Assembly: GCF_027571405.1 (NCBI RefSeq)
Contig: NZ_CP092968.1
Coordinates: 3,060,001-3,124,000 of the forward strand
Direction of reading: 5' to 3'
From: Methylocystis parvus OBBP
GTDB taxonomy: Bacteria; Pseudomonadota; Alphaproteobacteria; Rhizobiales; Beijerinckiaceae
DNA: 64,000 nucleotides
This document shows, piece by piece, positions 43,366 to 53,298 of the stretch (position 1 is its first letter; each line of letters starts with the position of its first letter). Below the pieces are notes generated by a model. It was not told the DNA's origin and did not search any database. It was given only the letters and a program-made list of their open reading frames with translations. The position numbers and the translations under genes were made by a program.

Positions 43366-43704
43366 TCACTCGGCGCAGGGCGTTCCGCGCGCGACCACGA
43401 ATTTCCTGTAGACGAAGCCCGCGCCGGACGTCTCCCTGTCGAGGAAAACGGGCCGCTTCGAGTCGCAGGTGACGCCCACGAAATTGGGGTCCGAAACTTT
43501 CGCGGCGTAAGCGGCCTCGGCCTCCGGCGCCGCGGCGATATTGTCGATGAGCGCCTTCGCCATCGGCGCCCAGATTTCCCTCAATCGCTCGCGTCTTTCG
43601 CGATCGCTGGCGCTCGCTTCGTCAGCGATCGCCGCCATCGCCAAATTCGCTTCTTCGACACGCGCCTCCGTCGCCAAATCGCGCCTCCTGCCTGACGGAC
43701 TCAC
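43366..43704 (-). CDS. Hypothetical protein (about 112 residues)
   Basis: The frame starts at GTG 43704; an ATG at 43638 is an alternative. The N-terminal half is a charged helix (ARVEEANLAMAAIADEASA, RERRERLREIWAPMAKAL). The C-terminal half is strand-rich with two cysteines (VGVTCDSKRP and GTPC). No family is recognised and no clear ribosome-binding site is visible, so the start is uncertain. Confidence 0.45.
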   Translation of the reverse strand: MSPSGRRRDLATEARVEEANLAMAAIADEASASDRERRERLREIWAPMAKALIDNIAAAPEAEAAYAAKVSDPNFVGVTCDSKRPVFLDRETSGAGFVYRKFVVARGTPCAE

Positions 43705-43767
43705 ACGCGATTGTGGCTTCGAGGCCGCAGAAAATCTTTCTCCGGCCTTTTCCGGATTATGTCTGAC

Positions 43768-44682
43768 TCATTTCAGCCGCAGCGACGAAAGATCGGCGCG
43801 CGTCGGCGGCAGCTCCAGCGTCAGACATTTCGCCGCGCCGCCGGCCCGGACAAATTCCGACAGCGGCGTGACGACCGGCGACAGTCCGGCTTCGCGGAGC
43901 CTGCGCTCCAGGCGCGGCGGGCAGGCGTTCAGGAAAATGCGGTCGCCGATCGCGATGGCGTTGCAGGCGAAGGACGCCGCTTCCCGCTCATCGAGTTCGA
44001 TGCGGAATTCGGCGGGGACCAGAGTCGCGATGACGTCCCGGGACCGTTCGTCGAAAGCCTGCGGATAGTATAACAGCCAGCCGCCGGGCAGCGGGCAGAG
44101 ACAGGTGTCGAGGTGATAGAAGCGCGGATCGACAAGCCGCAGGCCGACCGCGCGCGTTTCAAAGATGCGTTCGATGAGCGGCGGCGCTTCCTCGCTGGAG
44201 CGCCAGCCATGGCCGCACCAGATCAAGCCGCGCGCGCGATCGAAAAGGGCGTCGCCCGCGCCCTCGAATGCGACCTTGTCGGGCCAGGCGGCGGTGGAGA
44301 ACCCCGCTCGCTCGAACCAGGCGCGGAAAAGATCCTCCTCCGGCCGACGCTCTTTGGCGTGAAAGCGCGTGACGACGACCGTCTCGCCGATGACGAGGCC
44401 GGCATTGGCGGTGAAGACCATATCGGGCAATCCCGGCGCCGACGGGACATAGGCGAGCGCAGCCTCGCGCGCGAGATGAAGGCGCAGATTCTCCCATTGC
44501 GCCCGCGCCTGCGTCCGTTGCGTCCGGCCGATCTGATCTTCCATCCAGGGATTGATGACGTAGTCGACCGCGAAATGATCGGGCGCGCACATCAGGATGC
44601 GCGCGCGCGAATCCGCCGCCGGCGCGGCCGCCGAAGCGCGTTCGGCGACATCCGCGAGCGGAGCGTTCAAGCGAAGAGTCAT
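43768..44682 (-). CDS. Guanidino-group hydrolase (arginine dihydrolase / DDAH type)
   Basis: This 304-residue pentein-fold protein carries PGLPDMVFTANAGLV, FEGAGDALF, RFYHLDTCLCPL and, near the end, GGAAKCLTLELP with the expected catalytic cysteine; His in YHLDT is the other catalytic residue. Relatives hydrolyse methylarginines to citrulline, or arginine to ornithine, ammonia and CO2. It lies 26 bases after an ornithine cyclodeaminase gene on the same strand. This favours the arginine-to-ornithine activity, since the pair would then turn arginine into proline. Confidence 0.85.
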   Translation of the reverse strand: MTLRLNAPLADVAERASAAAPAADSRARILMCAPDHFAVDYVINPWMEDQIGRTQRTQARAQWENLRLHLAREAALAYVPSAPGLPDMVFTANAGLVIGETVVVTRFHAKERRPEEDLFRAWFERAGFSTAAWPDKVAFEGAGDALFDRARGLIWCGHGWRSSEEAPPLIERIFETRAVGLRLVDPRFYHLDTCLCPLPGGWLLYYPQAFDERSRDVIATLVPAEFRIELDEREAASFACNAIAIGDRIFLNACPPRLERRLREAGLSPVVTPLSEFVRAGGAAKCLTLELPPTRADLSSLRLK

Positions 44683-44708
44683 GGCGGCCTTTCTCGTGGA
44701 GCCCGGGG

Positions 44709-45773
44709 TCAGTTGGAGAAGTCGAACGCTTCGCTTTCCGGCGCGTCGGCCGTCGCCGGGCCGGCGCGCAGCAAAGCGAAAAGATTCTTCGGATCGGCTG
44801 GCGACGCCGTCAGCGCGATGTCGGTCCCGACGCCCGTCTCTTGCGCGAGATCGTATAGGAGACGAAGAACCGAAAAATCCTCGACGGCGAATCCGACGCT
44901 GTCGAACACGGTCACCGCGTCGGCCGAGACGCGGCCGGGACGTCTTCCCGACAGCACGTCATGCAGCTCGGCGACGGGGTGAGCGGGATCGAGCTGCTGA
45001 ATTTCGCCTTCGAGCCGCGTCTGCGGCGCATATTCGACGAAAATGTCGGAGCGAAGCAGGAGCGCGCGCGACAATTCGGTCTTTCCGGGGCAGTCGCCGC
45101 CGACGGCGTTGATATGCGTTCCCGGCGCGATCATCGTCTCGTCGAGGATCGTCGCGCGTTTCTTGTCGGCTGTGATCGTGGTGACGATGTCGGCGCCGCA
45201 GGCCGCCTCGCGCGCGCTTTCGCAATGCGTGATCGTCACCTCGCGCGACGCCATGTTGCGTTCGAATTTCTCATGAGCGCCGGGGTCGACGTCGAAGACG
45301 CGCAGCCGGTCGACGCCGAGGACCCGGCGAAACGCATCGGCCTGAAACTCGGCTTGCGCGCCAAGGCCGATCAGCGCCATGGTCCGGCTCTCGGGCCGCG
45401 CGAGGCGGCGGGCGGCGAGAACCGACGTCGCCGCCGTTCGCAAGGCCGTCGCGATCGTCATCTCCGAGAGGAGAAACGGATAGCCTGTCCGCACGTCGGC
45501 CAGCGCGCCAAAAGCGACGACCGTCTGCAGACCGAGACGCGTATTGCCCGGATGGCCGTTCACATATTTGAACGCGAAGGTCTCGCCGTCGCTTGTCGGC
45601 ATCAGCTCGATGACGCCGCCGGGCGAATGGCTCGCAAAGCGCGGCGACTTGTCAAAGGCGGCCCAGCGCGCAAAATCACGCGCGAGATAGTCCACGAGGC
45701 GAGACCAGAACGGCCGGGCGCCGGTTCGCTCAAACAGCCGAGCGATTTCTCGTTCGCTTAGAAAGGTCGCCAT
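44709..45773 (-). CDS. Ornithine cyclodeaminase / mu-crystallin family
   Basis: The family converts ornithine to proline and ammonia using NAD internally. The protein (ATG 45773, 354 residues) shows KYVNGHPGNTRLGLQTVVAFG, LLSEMTIATALRTAATSVLAAR, the Rossmann motif ALIGLGAQAEFQ and HINAVGGDCPGKTEL, all characteristic of true ornithine cyclodeaminases. It is first in a two-gene operon with the guanidino hydrolase and divergent from an Lrp-type regulator. Confidence 0.93.
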   Translation of the reverse strand: MATFLSEREIARLFERTGARPFWSRLVDYLARDFARWAAFDKSPRFASHSPGGVIELMPTSDGETFAFKYVNGHPGNTRLGLQTVVAFGALADVRTGYPFLLSEMTIATALRTAATSVLAARRLARPESRTMALIGLGAQAEFQADAFRRVLGVDRLRVFDVDPGAHEKFERNMASREVTITHCESAREAACGADIVTTITADKKRATILDETMIAPGTHINAVGGDCPGKTELSRALLLRSDIFVEYAPQTRLEGEIQQLDPAHPVAELHDVLSGRRPGRVSADAVTVFDSVGFAVEDFSVLRLLYDLAQETGVGTDIALTASPADPKNLFALLRAGPATADAPESEAFDFSN

Positions 45774-45911
45774 GTCGCGCATCCCAGCGATGTTGAAGCG
45801 CTGCGATGCTAGCGAAGACGCCGCTCGGCCGAAATCATAAAGATATGCAAAAAATCATAGAAAAATAGCGGATATGACATAGTTTATCAGCAAATCGGCA
45901 AGAGGCGCGCC
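45774..45911. promoter_or_regulatory. Divergent AT-rich control region, likely Lrp-regulated
   Basis: The 138-base gap between the cyclodeaminase operon and the Lrp gene has an unusually AT-rich block (45836-45896, with AAATCATAAAGATATGC and AAAAAATCATAG). Lrp/AsnC regulators usually control the neighbouring divergent operon and themselves through such DNA, so operators are expected here. I cannot define exact half-sites. Confidence 0.5.
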
Positions 45912-46328
45912 ATGGACGACCTCGATCATCGGTTGATCGCTCTGCTGCGGACGGATGGCCGGGCGTCCCTGTCGGAGCTTGCGAAAAGGCTCGGCGTCTC
46001 GCGCGGGACCGTCCAGAACAGGCTCGACCGATTGATCGACGCGGAGATCATCCTTGGCTTCACCGTGCGCCTGAAGAGCGGCGCGCAAAGCGATCGCATC
46101 CGGGCGATCATGATGATCGAAGTCGCGGGCAAGAGCACGCGGAAAGTCGTTCAGGCGCTGCGGGGCCTGCCCGAGATACATGCGCTTCACAGCACCAACG
46201 GCGCCTATGACCTCATCGCCGAGATCGAGGTCGGAAATCTCGCGGAATTCGATCGCGTGCTGTCAAGCGTCAGGTCGATTGAAGGGGTTGCGCGGAGTGA
46301 AACGAGCCTTTTGCTCGCGCCCGCATAG
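45912..46328 (+). CDS. Lrp/AsnC-family transcriptional regulator
   Basis: The 138-residue protein has the N-terminal helix-turn-helix (LDHRLIALLRTDGRASLSEL, KRLGVSRGTVQNRLDRL) and the RAM ligand-binding domain (IMMIEVAGKSTRKVVQALRGLPEI, STNGAYDLIAEIEVG). Lrp-type proteins sense amino acids. The divergent cyclodeaminase/hydrolase operon suggests that this one senses arginine, ornithine or proline (inference). Confidence 0.93.
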   Translation: MDDLDHRLIALLRTDGRASLSELAKRLGVSRGTVQNRLDRLIDAEIILGFTVRLKSGAQSDRIRAIMMIEVAGKSTRKVVQALRGLPEIHALHSTNGAYDLIAEIEVGNLAEFDRVLSSVRSIEGVARSETSLLLAPA

Positions 46329-46349
46329 CTTCATTGAAAGACCTTCGCC

Positions 46350-47246
46350 TTACAGACCCCGCGCCCAGGCCGGCCGCAGCGGGGCGGCGTCGGGCGCGGC
46401 GATGGCGGCGCGCAATTCCTGCAAAAGGCGGGGCTTGTCGGAACCAAGCGTTCCTTTCAGGATAAGCCAGTTCGACGCGTGATCGCTGCGGAAAACGGTG
46501 CGCTGCAAATCGAGCGCGGAAATGAAAAGCTCCATTTCTTTCATCAAGCCGGGAATATCGAGCGGCTCCCAGCCTGGAAAATCGCCGCGAAAGCGCGCCT
46601 CGCCCATCGGAAAGCTCACGACGAGCGTCGCGAGGAATTCGGGTTGCGCGGCGTTCATCAGCGCGGCTGAATTGAGCGCATGTTGTCGCGACAGCATCGC
46701 GCCGCCAAGGCCGTTGAGAATCATCACGGAGCGCTTGATCCCCGCCGCGCCCAGCTTCACGAGCGCCTCTCGCGACGTCTCGAATGTTTCGCCCTTGTCG
46801 ACGCGCGCAAGCACCTCGTCATCCCCCGATTCTGCGCCGACATAGACGAGAGAGAGACCGAGCGCCTTGAGCTCCGCAAGCTCTTCCACCGATTTCTTGC
46901 GCACATTGCGGGGGAGGCAATAGCTGGAGACGCGACGCACGCCCGGCAATTCGCGCCGGATGCTTTCGAGGATCGTCGTCAGCCGGCGGGTCGACAGCGT
47001 CATGGCGTCGCCATCGGCGAGGAAGACGCGCTTCACGCCGTCGCCGAAGCGCTCGCCGCAGCGTCGGATGCTATCGAGCGTCTCCGCCTCGTCGCGCGGT
47101 CTGAACCGCTTCTGCGGCGCCGTATACATTTCGCAAAATGTGCAGCGATTCCACGAACAGCCGTTCGTCACCGGCAGAATGAGCGAATCCGCTTCGCTCG
47201 GCGGGCGGAAAACGGGTTCGATATAGCGGATGGGCGCGATCGTCAT
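46350..47246 (-). CDS. Radical SAM protein
   Basis: The cluster-binding motif CSWNRCTFC (CxxxCxxC, about residue 30) follows LPVTNG. The barrel shows FLADGDAMTL, the GGE-like and SAM-binding segments, LSLVYVGAESGDDEVL and KGETFETSREALVKLGAAGIK. This 298-residue type is widely annotated as a coproporphyrinogen oxidase-like or Elp3-like radical SAM protein, but the substrate is not known. It lies 83 bases downstream of hypE on the same strand, so read-through from the hydrogenase operon is possible. Confidence 0.88.
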   Translation of the reverse strand: MTIAPIRYIEPVFRPPSEADSLILPVTNGCSWNRCTFCEMYTAPQKRFRPRDEAETLDSIRRCGERFGDGVKRVFLADGDAMTLSTRRLTTILESIRRELPGVRRVSSYCLPRNVRKKSVEELAELKALGLSLVYVGAESGDDEVLARVDKGETFETSREALVKLGAAGIKRSVMILNGLGGAMLSRQHALNSAALMNAAQPEFLATLVVSFPMGEARFRGDFPGWEPLDIPGLMKEMELFISALDLQRTVFRSDHASNWLILKGTLGSDKPRLLQELRAAIAAPDAAPLRPAWARGL

Positions 47247-47329
47247 GGCGGAGGCTGGGTTATTGGATGATGACCGGCCTGCAGATTAGCCGATCGGCGA
47301 TGAAATCCATATGCGGTTCGCGGCAGGCT

Positions 47330-48376
47330 CTAGCAGATGCGCGGCAATTGCTCGCCGGCGAGCCAGTCGACGATGCGGGAGCCGCCAAAGGACGATTTGA
47401 GCTGAACGAAACGGCGTTCGTTCGCGACGACCGCGCCGATGATCGCCGCGTCGCGGCCAAGCGGATGCGCCCGCATCGCGTCGAGCAACGCTTTCGCGGC
47501 CTCCGGCGCGACGACGGCGACGAGCTTGCCCTCATTGGCGACGTTGAGCGGGTCGAGGCCGAGCAGTTCGCATGCGGCGGCGACTTCGGGCTTGACGGGG
47601 ATCGCTTCCTCCTCGAGTCGAAATCCGACGCCCGACTGCTGCGCAATTTCATTGAGCGTCGCCGCGAGGCCGCCGCGCGTCGGATCGCGCATCAGCCGTA
47701 GCGACGCGCCCGCGGCGGCGGTCATTCCCTCGACGAGTCCGTGCAGGGCCGCGGAATCGGACAGGATCTCGCAATCGAATTCGAGATTTTCGCGCTTCGA
47801 CATGACCGCGACGCCATGATCGCCGATCGAACCGGAGATCAGCACGGCGTCGCCCGGCCGGGCCTTGTCGCCGGAGAGTTCGAGTCCGTGGGGCAGGCGG
47901 CCGACTCCGGCGGTCGTGATGAAGACGCCGTCGGCCTTGCCGCGCTCGACGACCTTGGTGTCGCCGGCGATGACGAACACGCCCGCGTCGCGCGCCGCCG
48001 CTCCCATGCTTTGCGCGATGCGCGCGAGATCGGCCAGGGGAAAGCCTTCTTCTATGATGAAGCTCGCCGTCAGATAGAGCGGCCGCGCGCCGGACATGGC
48101 GAGGTCGTTCACCGTGCCGTGAATGGCGAGCGAGCCGATGTCGCCGCCGGGAAAGAAGAGGGGCGAAACGACGAAGGCGTCGGTCGTCATTGCGAGGCGG
48201 CCCGCGCCGATCTCGAAAACCGACTGGTCGTCGCCGCGCCTCAGCCATTCATTGTCGAGCGCGCTGTGAAAAATTTCGGCGATGAGCTGCGCCATGGCGC
48301 GTCCGCCGGCGCCGTGGGAGAGATCGACGCGTCCCGAAAGATCGAGCTTGCGCCTGTAGGTTTTGACGGTAGCCAT
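47330..48376 (-). CDS. hypE: Hydrogenase maturation factor HypE
   Basis: HypE dehydrates a carbamoyl group on its C-terminal cysteine to a thiocyanate that supplies the cyanide ligands of the active-site iron. The required C-terminal PRIC is present. Other family text includes LSHGAGGRAMAQLI, RLAMTTDAFVVSPLFFPGGDIG, HGTVNDLAMSGARP and RDPTRGGLAATLNE. The start is ATG 48376, giving 348 residues; the frame upstream lies within hypD. It is the last hyp gene of the operon. Confidence 0.97.
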   Translation of the reverse strand: MATVKTYRRKLDLSGRVDLSHGAGGRAMAQLIAEIFHSALDNEWLRRGDDQSVFEIGAGRLAMTTDAFVVSPLFFPGGDIGSLAIHGTVNDLAMSGARPLYLTASFIIEEGFPLADLARIAQSMGAAARDAGVFVIAGDTKVVERGKADGVFITTAGVGRLPHGLELSGDKARPGDAVLISGSIGDHGVAVMSKRENLEFDCEILSDSAALHGLVEGMTAAAGASLRLMRDPTRGGLAATLNEIAQQSGVGFRLEEEAIPVKPEVAAACELLGLDPLNVANEGKLVAVVAPEAAKALLDAMRAHPLGRDAAIIGAVVANERRFVQLKSSFGGSRIVDWLAGEQLPRIC

Positions 48377-48386
48377 AGCAAAATTC

Positions 48387-49505
48387 TCAGGCGGCGCGTT
48401 CGTCGAAGCGGCGATAGGTCCATTGCGCGGCGCAGGCCCCTTCCGACGACACCATGCAGGAGCCCATCGGCGTCTCGGGCGTGCAGACGGTTCCGAACAG
48501 CCTGCAATCATGCGGACGCTTCGCGCCGCGAAGGATCGCGCCGCATTCGCAAGCGGGATTGTCTTTGGCGCGATGCGCCGCAAGAGCGAAGCGGCGCTCG
48601 GCGTCGAAAGCGGCATAGGCGTCGCGCAGGCGCAGGGCGCTGTCGGCGACCTCTCCCAGCCCGCGCCACTCGAAGCTCTCGCGCAATTCGAAGATCTCGC
48701 GCATCTCCGCCTGCGCCAGCAGATTGCCTTCGGCTGCGACGGCGCGGCCATACTGGTTTTCGATCTCGCCACGTCCCTCGTTCAATTGCCGCACGAGCAT
48801 GACGACGGCCTGAAGGACGTCGAGCGGCTCGAAGCCCGCGACGACGACCGGCTTGCCAAATTGCGCGGCGACGAAGCGATAGGGCTGCAAGCCGATCACG
48901 GCGGAGACGTGGGAGGGACCGACAAAGCCGTCGATCTCGACGCCTTCCGCGCGATTGCCGAGAATGGCGCGCATGGCGGCGGGCGTCAGCACATGATTGC
49001 AGAAGACCGAGAAATTGGTCAGCCGGTTCTTGATCGCAAGTTTGATCGCGAGCGCCGTCGGCGGCGTCGTGGTCTCGAATCCTATCGCGAAGAAAATGAC
49101 TTCCCGGTCCGGCTCGGCTTCGGCGATGCGGATCGCATCGAGCGTCGAATAGACCATGCGAATATCCGCGCCGTCGGCCTTCGCTTTCATGAGGCTCGCG
49201 CCGCCGGAGGCGGGAACGCGCATGAGATCGGCATAGGTGCAAAGCGTGACCTTGGGGCGCCTGGCGAGTTCAATCGCCATATCGATGCGGCCGACCGGGA
49301 GGACGCAGACGGGGCAGCCGGGGCCGTGGATCATGCGCATATTGGACGGCAACAGGTCTTCGAGACCATAGCGCGAAATGGCGTGCGTATGACCGCCGCA
49401 AAACTCCATGAGGCGGTAGGTCCGGTCCGGCCGCGCGAGGCGATGGAGCGTCTCCGCGACGCCGCGCGCGAGCCGGCCGTCTCGAAATTCATCGACATAT
49501 TTCAT
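48387..49505 (-). CDS. hypD: Hydrogenase maturation factor HypD
   Basis: HypD holds a [4Fe-4S] cluster and, with HypC, is the scaffold on which Fe(CN)2CO is built. The conserved motifs [37 protein letters not shown] and FVGPSHVS are all present, as is the cysteine-rich C-terminal part ([27 protein letters not shown]). The 372-residue product starts four bases before hypC ends. Confidence 0.97.
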   Translation of the reverse strand: MKYVDEFRDGRLARGVAETLHRLARPDRTYRLMEFCGGHTHAISRYGLEDLLPSNMRMIHGPGCPVCVLPVGRIDMAIELARRPKVTLCTYADLMRVPASGGASLMKAKADGADIRMVYSTLDAIRIAEAEPDREVIFFAIGFETTTPPTALAIKLAIKNRLTNFSVFCNHVLTPAAMRAILGNRAEGVEIDGFVGPSHVSAVIGLQPYRFVAAQFGKPVVVAGFEPLDVLQAVVMLVRQLNEGRGEIENQYGRAVAAEGNLLAQAEMREIFELRESFEWRGLGEVADSALRLRDAYAAFDAERRFALAAHRAKDNPACECGAILRGAKRPHDCRLFGTVCTPETPMGSCMVSSEGACAAQWTYRRFDERAA

Positions 49506-49726
49506 GAGGCGGACCCTGCAATGTCGCGGATCATGCGCAGAGTGCGCTCGGCTTCATCGGGATCGATCTTGGAGAGCGCGAACCCGACATGCAGGATGAC
49601 GTAGTCGCCGACGCTCAGTTCGTCGAGTAGAGCCACGGAAACGGTCTTGCTCACGCCGTCCAGCGACACTTTCGCCATCTGGTCCGGCAGCAATTCTGTG
49701 ACGCGCACGGGAATCGCTAGACACAT
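49502..49726 (-). CDS. hypC: Hydrogenase maturation chaperone HypC
   Basis: HypC binds HypD and the hydrogenase large-subunit precursor through its N-terminal cysteine (MCLAIPV). The 74-residue product has the OB-fold pattern ([38 protein letters not shown]). It overlaps hypF upstream by 10 bases and hypD downstream by 4. Confidence 0.97.
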   Translation of the reverse strand: MCLAIPVRVTELLPDQMAKVSLDGVSKTVSVALLDELSVGDYVILHVGFALSKIDPDEAERTLRMIRDIAGSAS

Positions 49727-52005
49727 GCCGCGCTCTCTTTCTCTCGCCGTCCTGTCTGAAAGGCGGCTCTCGCCAGCGCCGCCTGCCCGAGGGAAATCCC
49801 GCCGTCGTTACAGGGCGCCAAGCGCGCGCATAATGGCTCGATTCCGCGCGCGCGCAAGGCGCCGCAAAGGCCGTCGGCGAGCGCGCGGTTCATCAGGCAG
49901 CCGCCGCCAAGCGCGACGCGCTGGAGCCCGAGCGCGCCCGCGGCCTCGGCGATCCAGTCCGCGCATCCGTCAATGAGCGCGCCGTGAAAATATTCGGCGG
50001 TCTCGCGCGCACTCGGCCGCTCGGTCGCGACGAAAGCGAGAAAAGGCGCGAAATCGAGCACGCCGTCCCGCAGCCGGTAGGCGTTATCCAACAGGCGCGG
50101 ACTTTCGACGAGCGCCTCCAGCTCCATCGCCGCCTGACCTTCATAGCGTTGCGCCGGACAGACGCCGGCGAGCGCCGCGACGGCGTCGAAGAGGCGGCCC
50201 ATGCTGGTCGTGCGAGCGGCTCCCTGCTTCCGCATTCTTGCGCCGACATTCGCAGCTTGCGGGACATCGGGGAAGAATTTGGCGGAAAGATCGAGCCGGT
50301 CGATCGCCGCGAGCGCCGCCATCCCCATGCGCCACGGCTCCCGCGCGGCGCGATCGCCGCCGATGAGCGCGAGCGGCGCGAGATGGCCGAGCCGCTTCCA
50401 CGACGCGTTTTCGAGCAGCATGAGCTCGCCGCCCCAGGCTCCGCCATCGTCGCCCATGCCATAGCCGTCGAGCGCTGCGCCGAGAATGGCGTCGCTCGTC
50501 CCATGCTCCGCCGCGATCGCGGCGACATGGGCGGCGTGATGCTGGACTTTGTAGAGCGGCAGGCCCGTTTCCTCCGCGATGCGCGTGGAGAAAAAATCCG
50601 GATGCGCGTCGCAGGCCGCGATTTCCGGTCTTACATTGAGGATCGAGACGAGATGGCGCGTCGTTTCCTCGAAAAATCGCACGGTCTCCGCGTCGTCGAG
50701 ATCGCCGATATGCTGAGAGACGAAAGCCTCGCGCCCGCGCGTGACGGTCACCGTCGTCTTGAGATGCGCGCCAAAGGCGATCGCGCAGGGACCGTCCGCG
50801 CCAAGATCGATGGGCTCCGGAACGAAGCCGCGCGCCCTGCGGAGGAAGATGGGCGCGCCGCCCGCGACCGCCATGACGGAATCGTCGGCGCGCACAAGGA
50901 TCGGACGGTCGTGCCCGACGATGAGATCGGCGATGCCGGACAGGCGGCGGCGCGCGTCGTCGTCATCGACGACGAGGGGTTCGCCGCCGGGATTGGCGCT
51001 CGTCGCGACGATGACGAAATCGGACGCCGCCTCGCGTTGATCTTTCGCAGCAGGAAATCCCGCCGCCGCGTGGAACAACAAATGATGCAGCGGCGCGTAA
51101 GGCAGCATGACGCCGATGCGCGCGAGGCCGGGCGCGATCGATCGCGGCAGCGTTCCCTTCGAGGGCAGGACGACGATCGGGCGCGCGCGACGCCGCAGGA
51201 GATCGCGCTCCGCCTCGCTCGGCGCGGCGAAGAGCGAAACGGAAGCGATATTCGCCGCCATCACGGCGAAGGGCTTTGCGTCGCGCGCCTTCCGACGGCG
51301 CAGCTCATCGACGGCGGCCTCGTTGCGCGCGTCGCATATCAGGTGAAAGCCGCCAATGCCTTTCAAGGCGACGATGCGGCCGGCTCTCAGCGCCGAAACG
51401 ATCGCCTGCGGGTCCCGCTCGAGACGCGGGCCGCATTTCGGACATGCGATCGTTTCGGCGTGAAAGCGGCGGCTCTTCGGGTCGCCATAGTCGCGCGCGC
51501 AGTCCTCGCACATGGAGAAACGCGCCATGGAGGTCTGCGGACGGTCGTAAGGCAGGGACGAGGTGATGGTGAAGCGAGGTCCGCAATGGGTGCAGGTGAC
51601 GAAAGGGTAGAGATGAAAGCGGCTCTCGGGATCGAAAAGCTCGTCGAGGCAGGCCTCGCAGACGGCCGCATCCGCGACGATGCGCGTCCTGGCGTTTCCG
51701 CCTGCGCTTTCGCGGATCGTGAAACCGCGATCCCGGCGCGGGTCGATATGAGCAACATCGATGGAGTCGATGACCGCGAGAGGCGGCTTCTCGCCACGAA
51801 GCGCGCGCAGAAAGTCGTCATGAGGAGCGCCCTCGACTTCGATCAGGACGCCGTCGCCGTCATTCTGGACGAAGCCGCTAAGGCCGTATCTCAGCGCGAG
51901 ATTGTAAACGAAAGGACGAAAGCCGACGCCCTGCACGGCGCCGCGCAACCGAAGGCGCCGCCGCTCGGGCTCTGTGGGCGCGGCGCAGGCGGCGGGGCTC
52001 GCCAT
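49717..52005 (-). CDS. hypF: Carbamoyltransferase HypF
   Basis: HypF makes carbamoyl-adenylate from carbamoyl phosphate and passes the carbamoyl to HypE, the first step of cyanide-ligand synthesis. Domains in order: acylphosphatase ([14 protein letters not shown], about 20-105), two zinc-finger blocks ([33 protein letters not shown], about 120-210), a YrdC-like domain ([13 protein letters not shown], about 215-390) and a Kae1-like domain (about 400-760, with [14 protein letters not shown] and [14 protein letters not shown]). ATG 52005 gives 762 residues. Confidence 0.97.
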   Translation of the reverse strand: MASPAACAAPTEPERRRLRLRGAVQGVGFRPFVYNLALRYGLSGFVQNDGDGVLIEVEGAPHDDFLRALRGEKPPLAVIDSIDVAHIDPRRDRGFTIRESAGGNARTRIVADAAVCEACLDELFDPESRFHLYPFVTCTHCGPRFTITSSLPYDRPQTSMARFSMCEDCARDYGDPKSRRFHAETIACPKCGPRLERDPQAIVSALRAGRIVALKGIGGFHLICDARNEAAVDELRRRKARDAKPFAVMAANIASVSLFAAPSEAERDLLRRRARPIVVLPSKGTLPRSIAPGLARIGVMLPYAPLHHLLFHAAAGFPAAKDQREAASDFVIVATSANPGGEPLVVDDDDARRRLSGIADLIVGHDRPILVRADDSVMAVAGGAPIFLRRARGFVPEPIDLGADGPCAIAFGAHLKTTVTVTRGREAFVSQHIGDLDDAETVRFFEETTRHLVSILNVRPEIAACDAHPDFFSTRIAEETGLPLYKVQHHAAHVAAIAAEHGTSDAILGAALDGYGMGDDGGAWGGELMLLENASWKRLGHLAPLALIGGDRAAREPWRMGMAALAAIDRLDLSAKFFPDVPQAANVGARMRKQGAARTTSMGRLFDAVAALAGVCPAQRYEGQAAMELEALVESPRLLDNAYRLRDGVLDFAPFLAFVATERPSARETAEYFHGALIDGCADWIAEAAGALGLQRVALGGGCLMNRALADGLCGALRARGIEPLCARLAPCNDGGISLGQAALARAAFQTGRREKESAACV

Positions 52006-52009
52006 CGGC

Positions 52010-52957
52010 CTATCCCGCCCTGGCGGCGCCCGCATGCGTCTTCGCGTGCGCGGCCCGCGCCTCGATCCAGGCGTAAAAGGCGGCCAGGCCTTCGCCGCTG
52101 GTCGCCGAGACGACGAGCGTCTGCAAATGCGGATTGACCTTGAGCGCGTTGGCGAGGCAGGCGCCGACGTCGAATGTAAGATGCGGCAGGAGATCCGCCT
52201 TGTTGAGCAGCATCAGATCGGCGGCGGCGAACATGTCCGGATATTTGAGCGGCTTGTCCTCGCCCTCCGTGACCGAGAGCAGGACGACCTTATGCGCCTC
52301 GCCGAGATCAAAAGCGGCGGGACATACGAGATTGCCGACATTCTCGATGAACAGGACGCCGCCCGCGCGCAGGTCGAGCTCTTCGAGCGCATGACCCACC
52401 ATATGCGCGTCGAGATGGCAGCCCTTGCCCGTATTGATCTGTATGGCGGGCGCGCCGGTGGCGCGGATGCGCTCGGCGTCGTTCGAGGTCTGCTGGTCGC
52501 CTTCGATCACGGCGACGGCGAGCCTGTCCTTCAGATCGTTTATCGCCCGCACGAGCAAAGCCGTCTTTCCCGAGCCGGGGCTCGAGACGATATTGAGCGC
52601 CAGGGCGCCCTTGGCGGCGAACAGCGCGCGGTTGTCGCGCGCATAGGCGTCGTTCTTCGAGAGAATGTCGCGCTCGATGCGTACGATCCGCTCCTGACTG
52701 AGCCCGGGGACATGCACGCCGGCGATCCCTGCGCCGAAATCGATGACTTCCCCGCCTTCGCCATGCGTATGATCATGGTCGTGCGGATGATGATGGGCGT
52801 GATCGTAATGATGATGGTCGTGACTATGGCCGTGGTCGTGATCGTGAGAGTGATGATCATGATCATGGCGGTGATGGCGATCGTGGCTCTGCGACTGCTC
52901 AGTCGCTTTCTTCTCGCCTTCGACCGTCGCTGTTCCGCAGCCGCACACCGTGCACAT
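52010..52957 (-). CDS. hypB: Nickel-insertion GTPase HypB, histidine-rich
   Basis: HypB uses GTP to drive nickel insertion into the large subunit with HypA. It has the N-terminal CTVCGCG metal site, then a stretch of about 55 residues (roughly 20-75) that is largely His and Asp and may store nickel, and then the GTPase domain ([50 protein letters not shown]). ATG 52957 gives 315 residues. The His-rich part may compensate for the lack of a dedicated nickel permease in this cluster (inference). Confidence 0.97.
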   Translation of the reverse strand: MCTVCGCGTATVEGEKKATEQSQSHDRHHRHDHDHHSHDHDHGHSHDHHHYDHAHHHPHDHDHTHGEGGEVIDFGAGIAGVHVPGLSQERIVRIERDILSKNDAYARDNRALFAAKGALALNIVSSPGSGKTALLVRAINDLKDRLAVAVIEGDQQTSNDAERIRATGAPAIQINTGKGCHLDAHMVGHALEELDLRAGGVLFIENVGNLVCPAAFDLGEAHKVVLLSVTEGEDKPLKYPDMFAAADLMLLNKADLLPHLTFDVGACLANALKVNPHLQTLVVSATSGEGLAAFYAWIEARAAHAKTHAGAARAG

Positions 52958-53298
52958 CAGTCGACCTCCAGCTCCTCGACGCGCAGTTCGTCTCCCGACG
53001 TCATTTGCACATGACGCCTGCCGCATTCGGGGCAGGCGCCGAAACGCTCTTCGAGCGGCACGGTCTTGCCGCAGTCGAGACACCAACCTTCGCCCGGCAG
53101 GCGCCTAATGTCCAGCGTCGCCCCTTCTGCGACCGTGCCGCGCGAGACGGCGTCGAAACAAAAGCGAAGGGCTTCGGGCTCCACATGCGCCATGGCGCCG
53201 ATCTGCAGGCGCACGATGCGCACCTTGGCGAAGCCCTGCTTGCGCGCTTCGTCCGAAACAATGTCGACGATGCTTTCCGTCAGCGCCATTTCATGCAT
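52957..53298 (-). CDS. hypA: Nickel metallochaperone HypA
   Basis: HypA binds nickel through its N-terminus ([14 protein letters not shown]; the ATG at 53298 is fixed by this motif) and a structural zinc through CLDCGK and CPECGR. It hands nickel to the hydrogenase with HypB. The protein has 113 residues. It overlaps hupK by 8 bases and hypB by 1, so the hup and hyp genes form one unit. Confidence 0.96.
   Translation of the reverse strand: MHEMALTESIVDIVSDEARKQGFAKVRIVRLQIGAMAHVEPEALRFCFDAVSRGTVAEGATLDIRRLPGEGWCLDCGKTVPLEERFGACPECGRRHVQMTSGDELRVEELEVD

Noticed and set aside
49984..52137. Long plus-strand open frame opposite hypF
   Set aside because: It is a mirror of the HypF coding frame, arginine-rich and without recognisable motifs or a ribosome-binding site.
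52750..52900. CRISPR-like short repeats
   Set aside because: The repetitive text is the coding sequence for the His/Asp tract of HypB, with no unique spacers.
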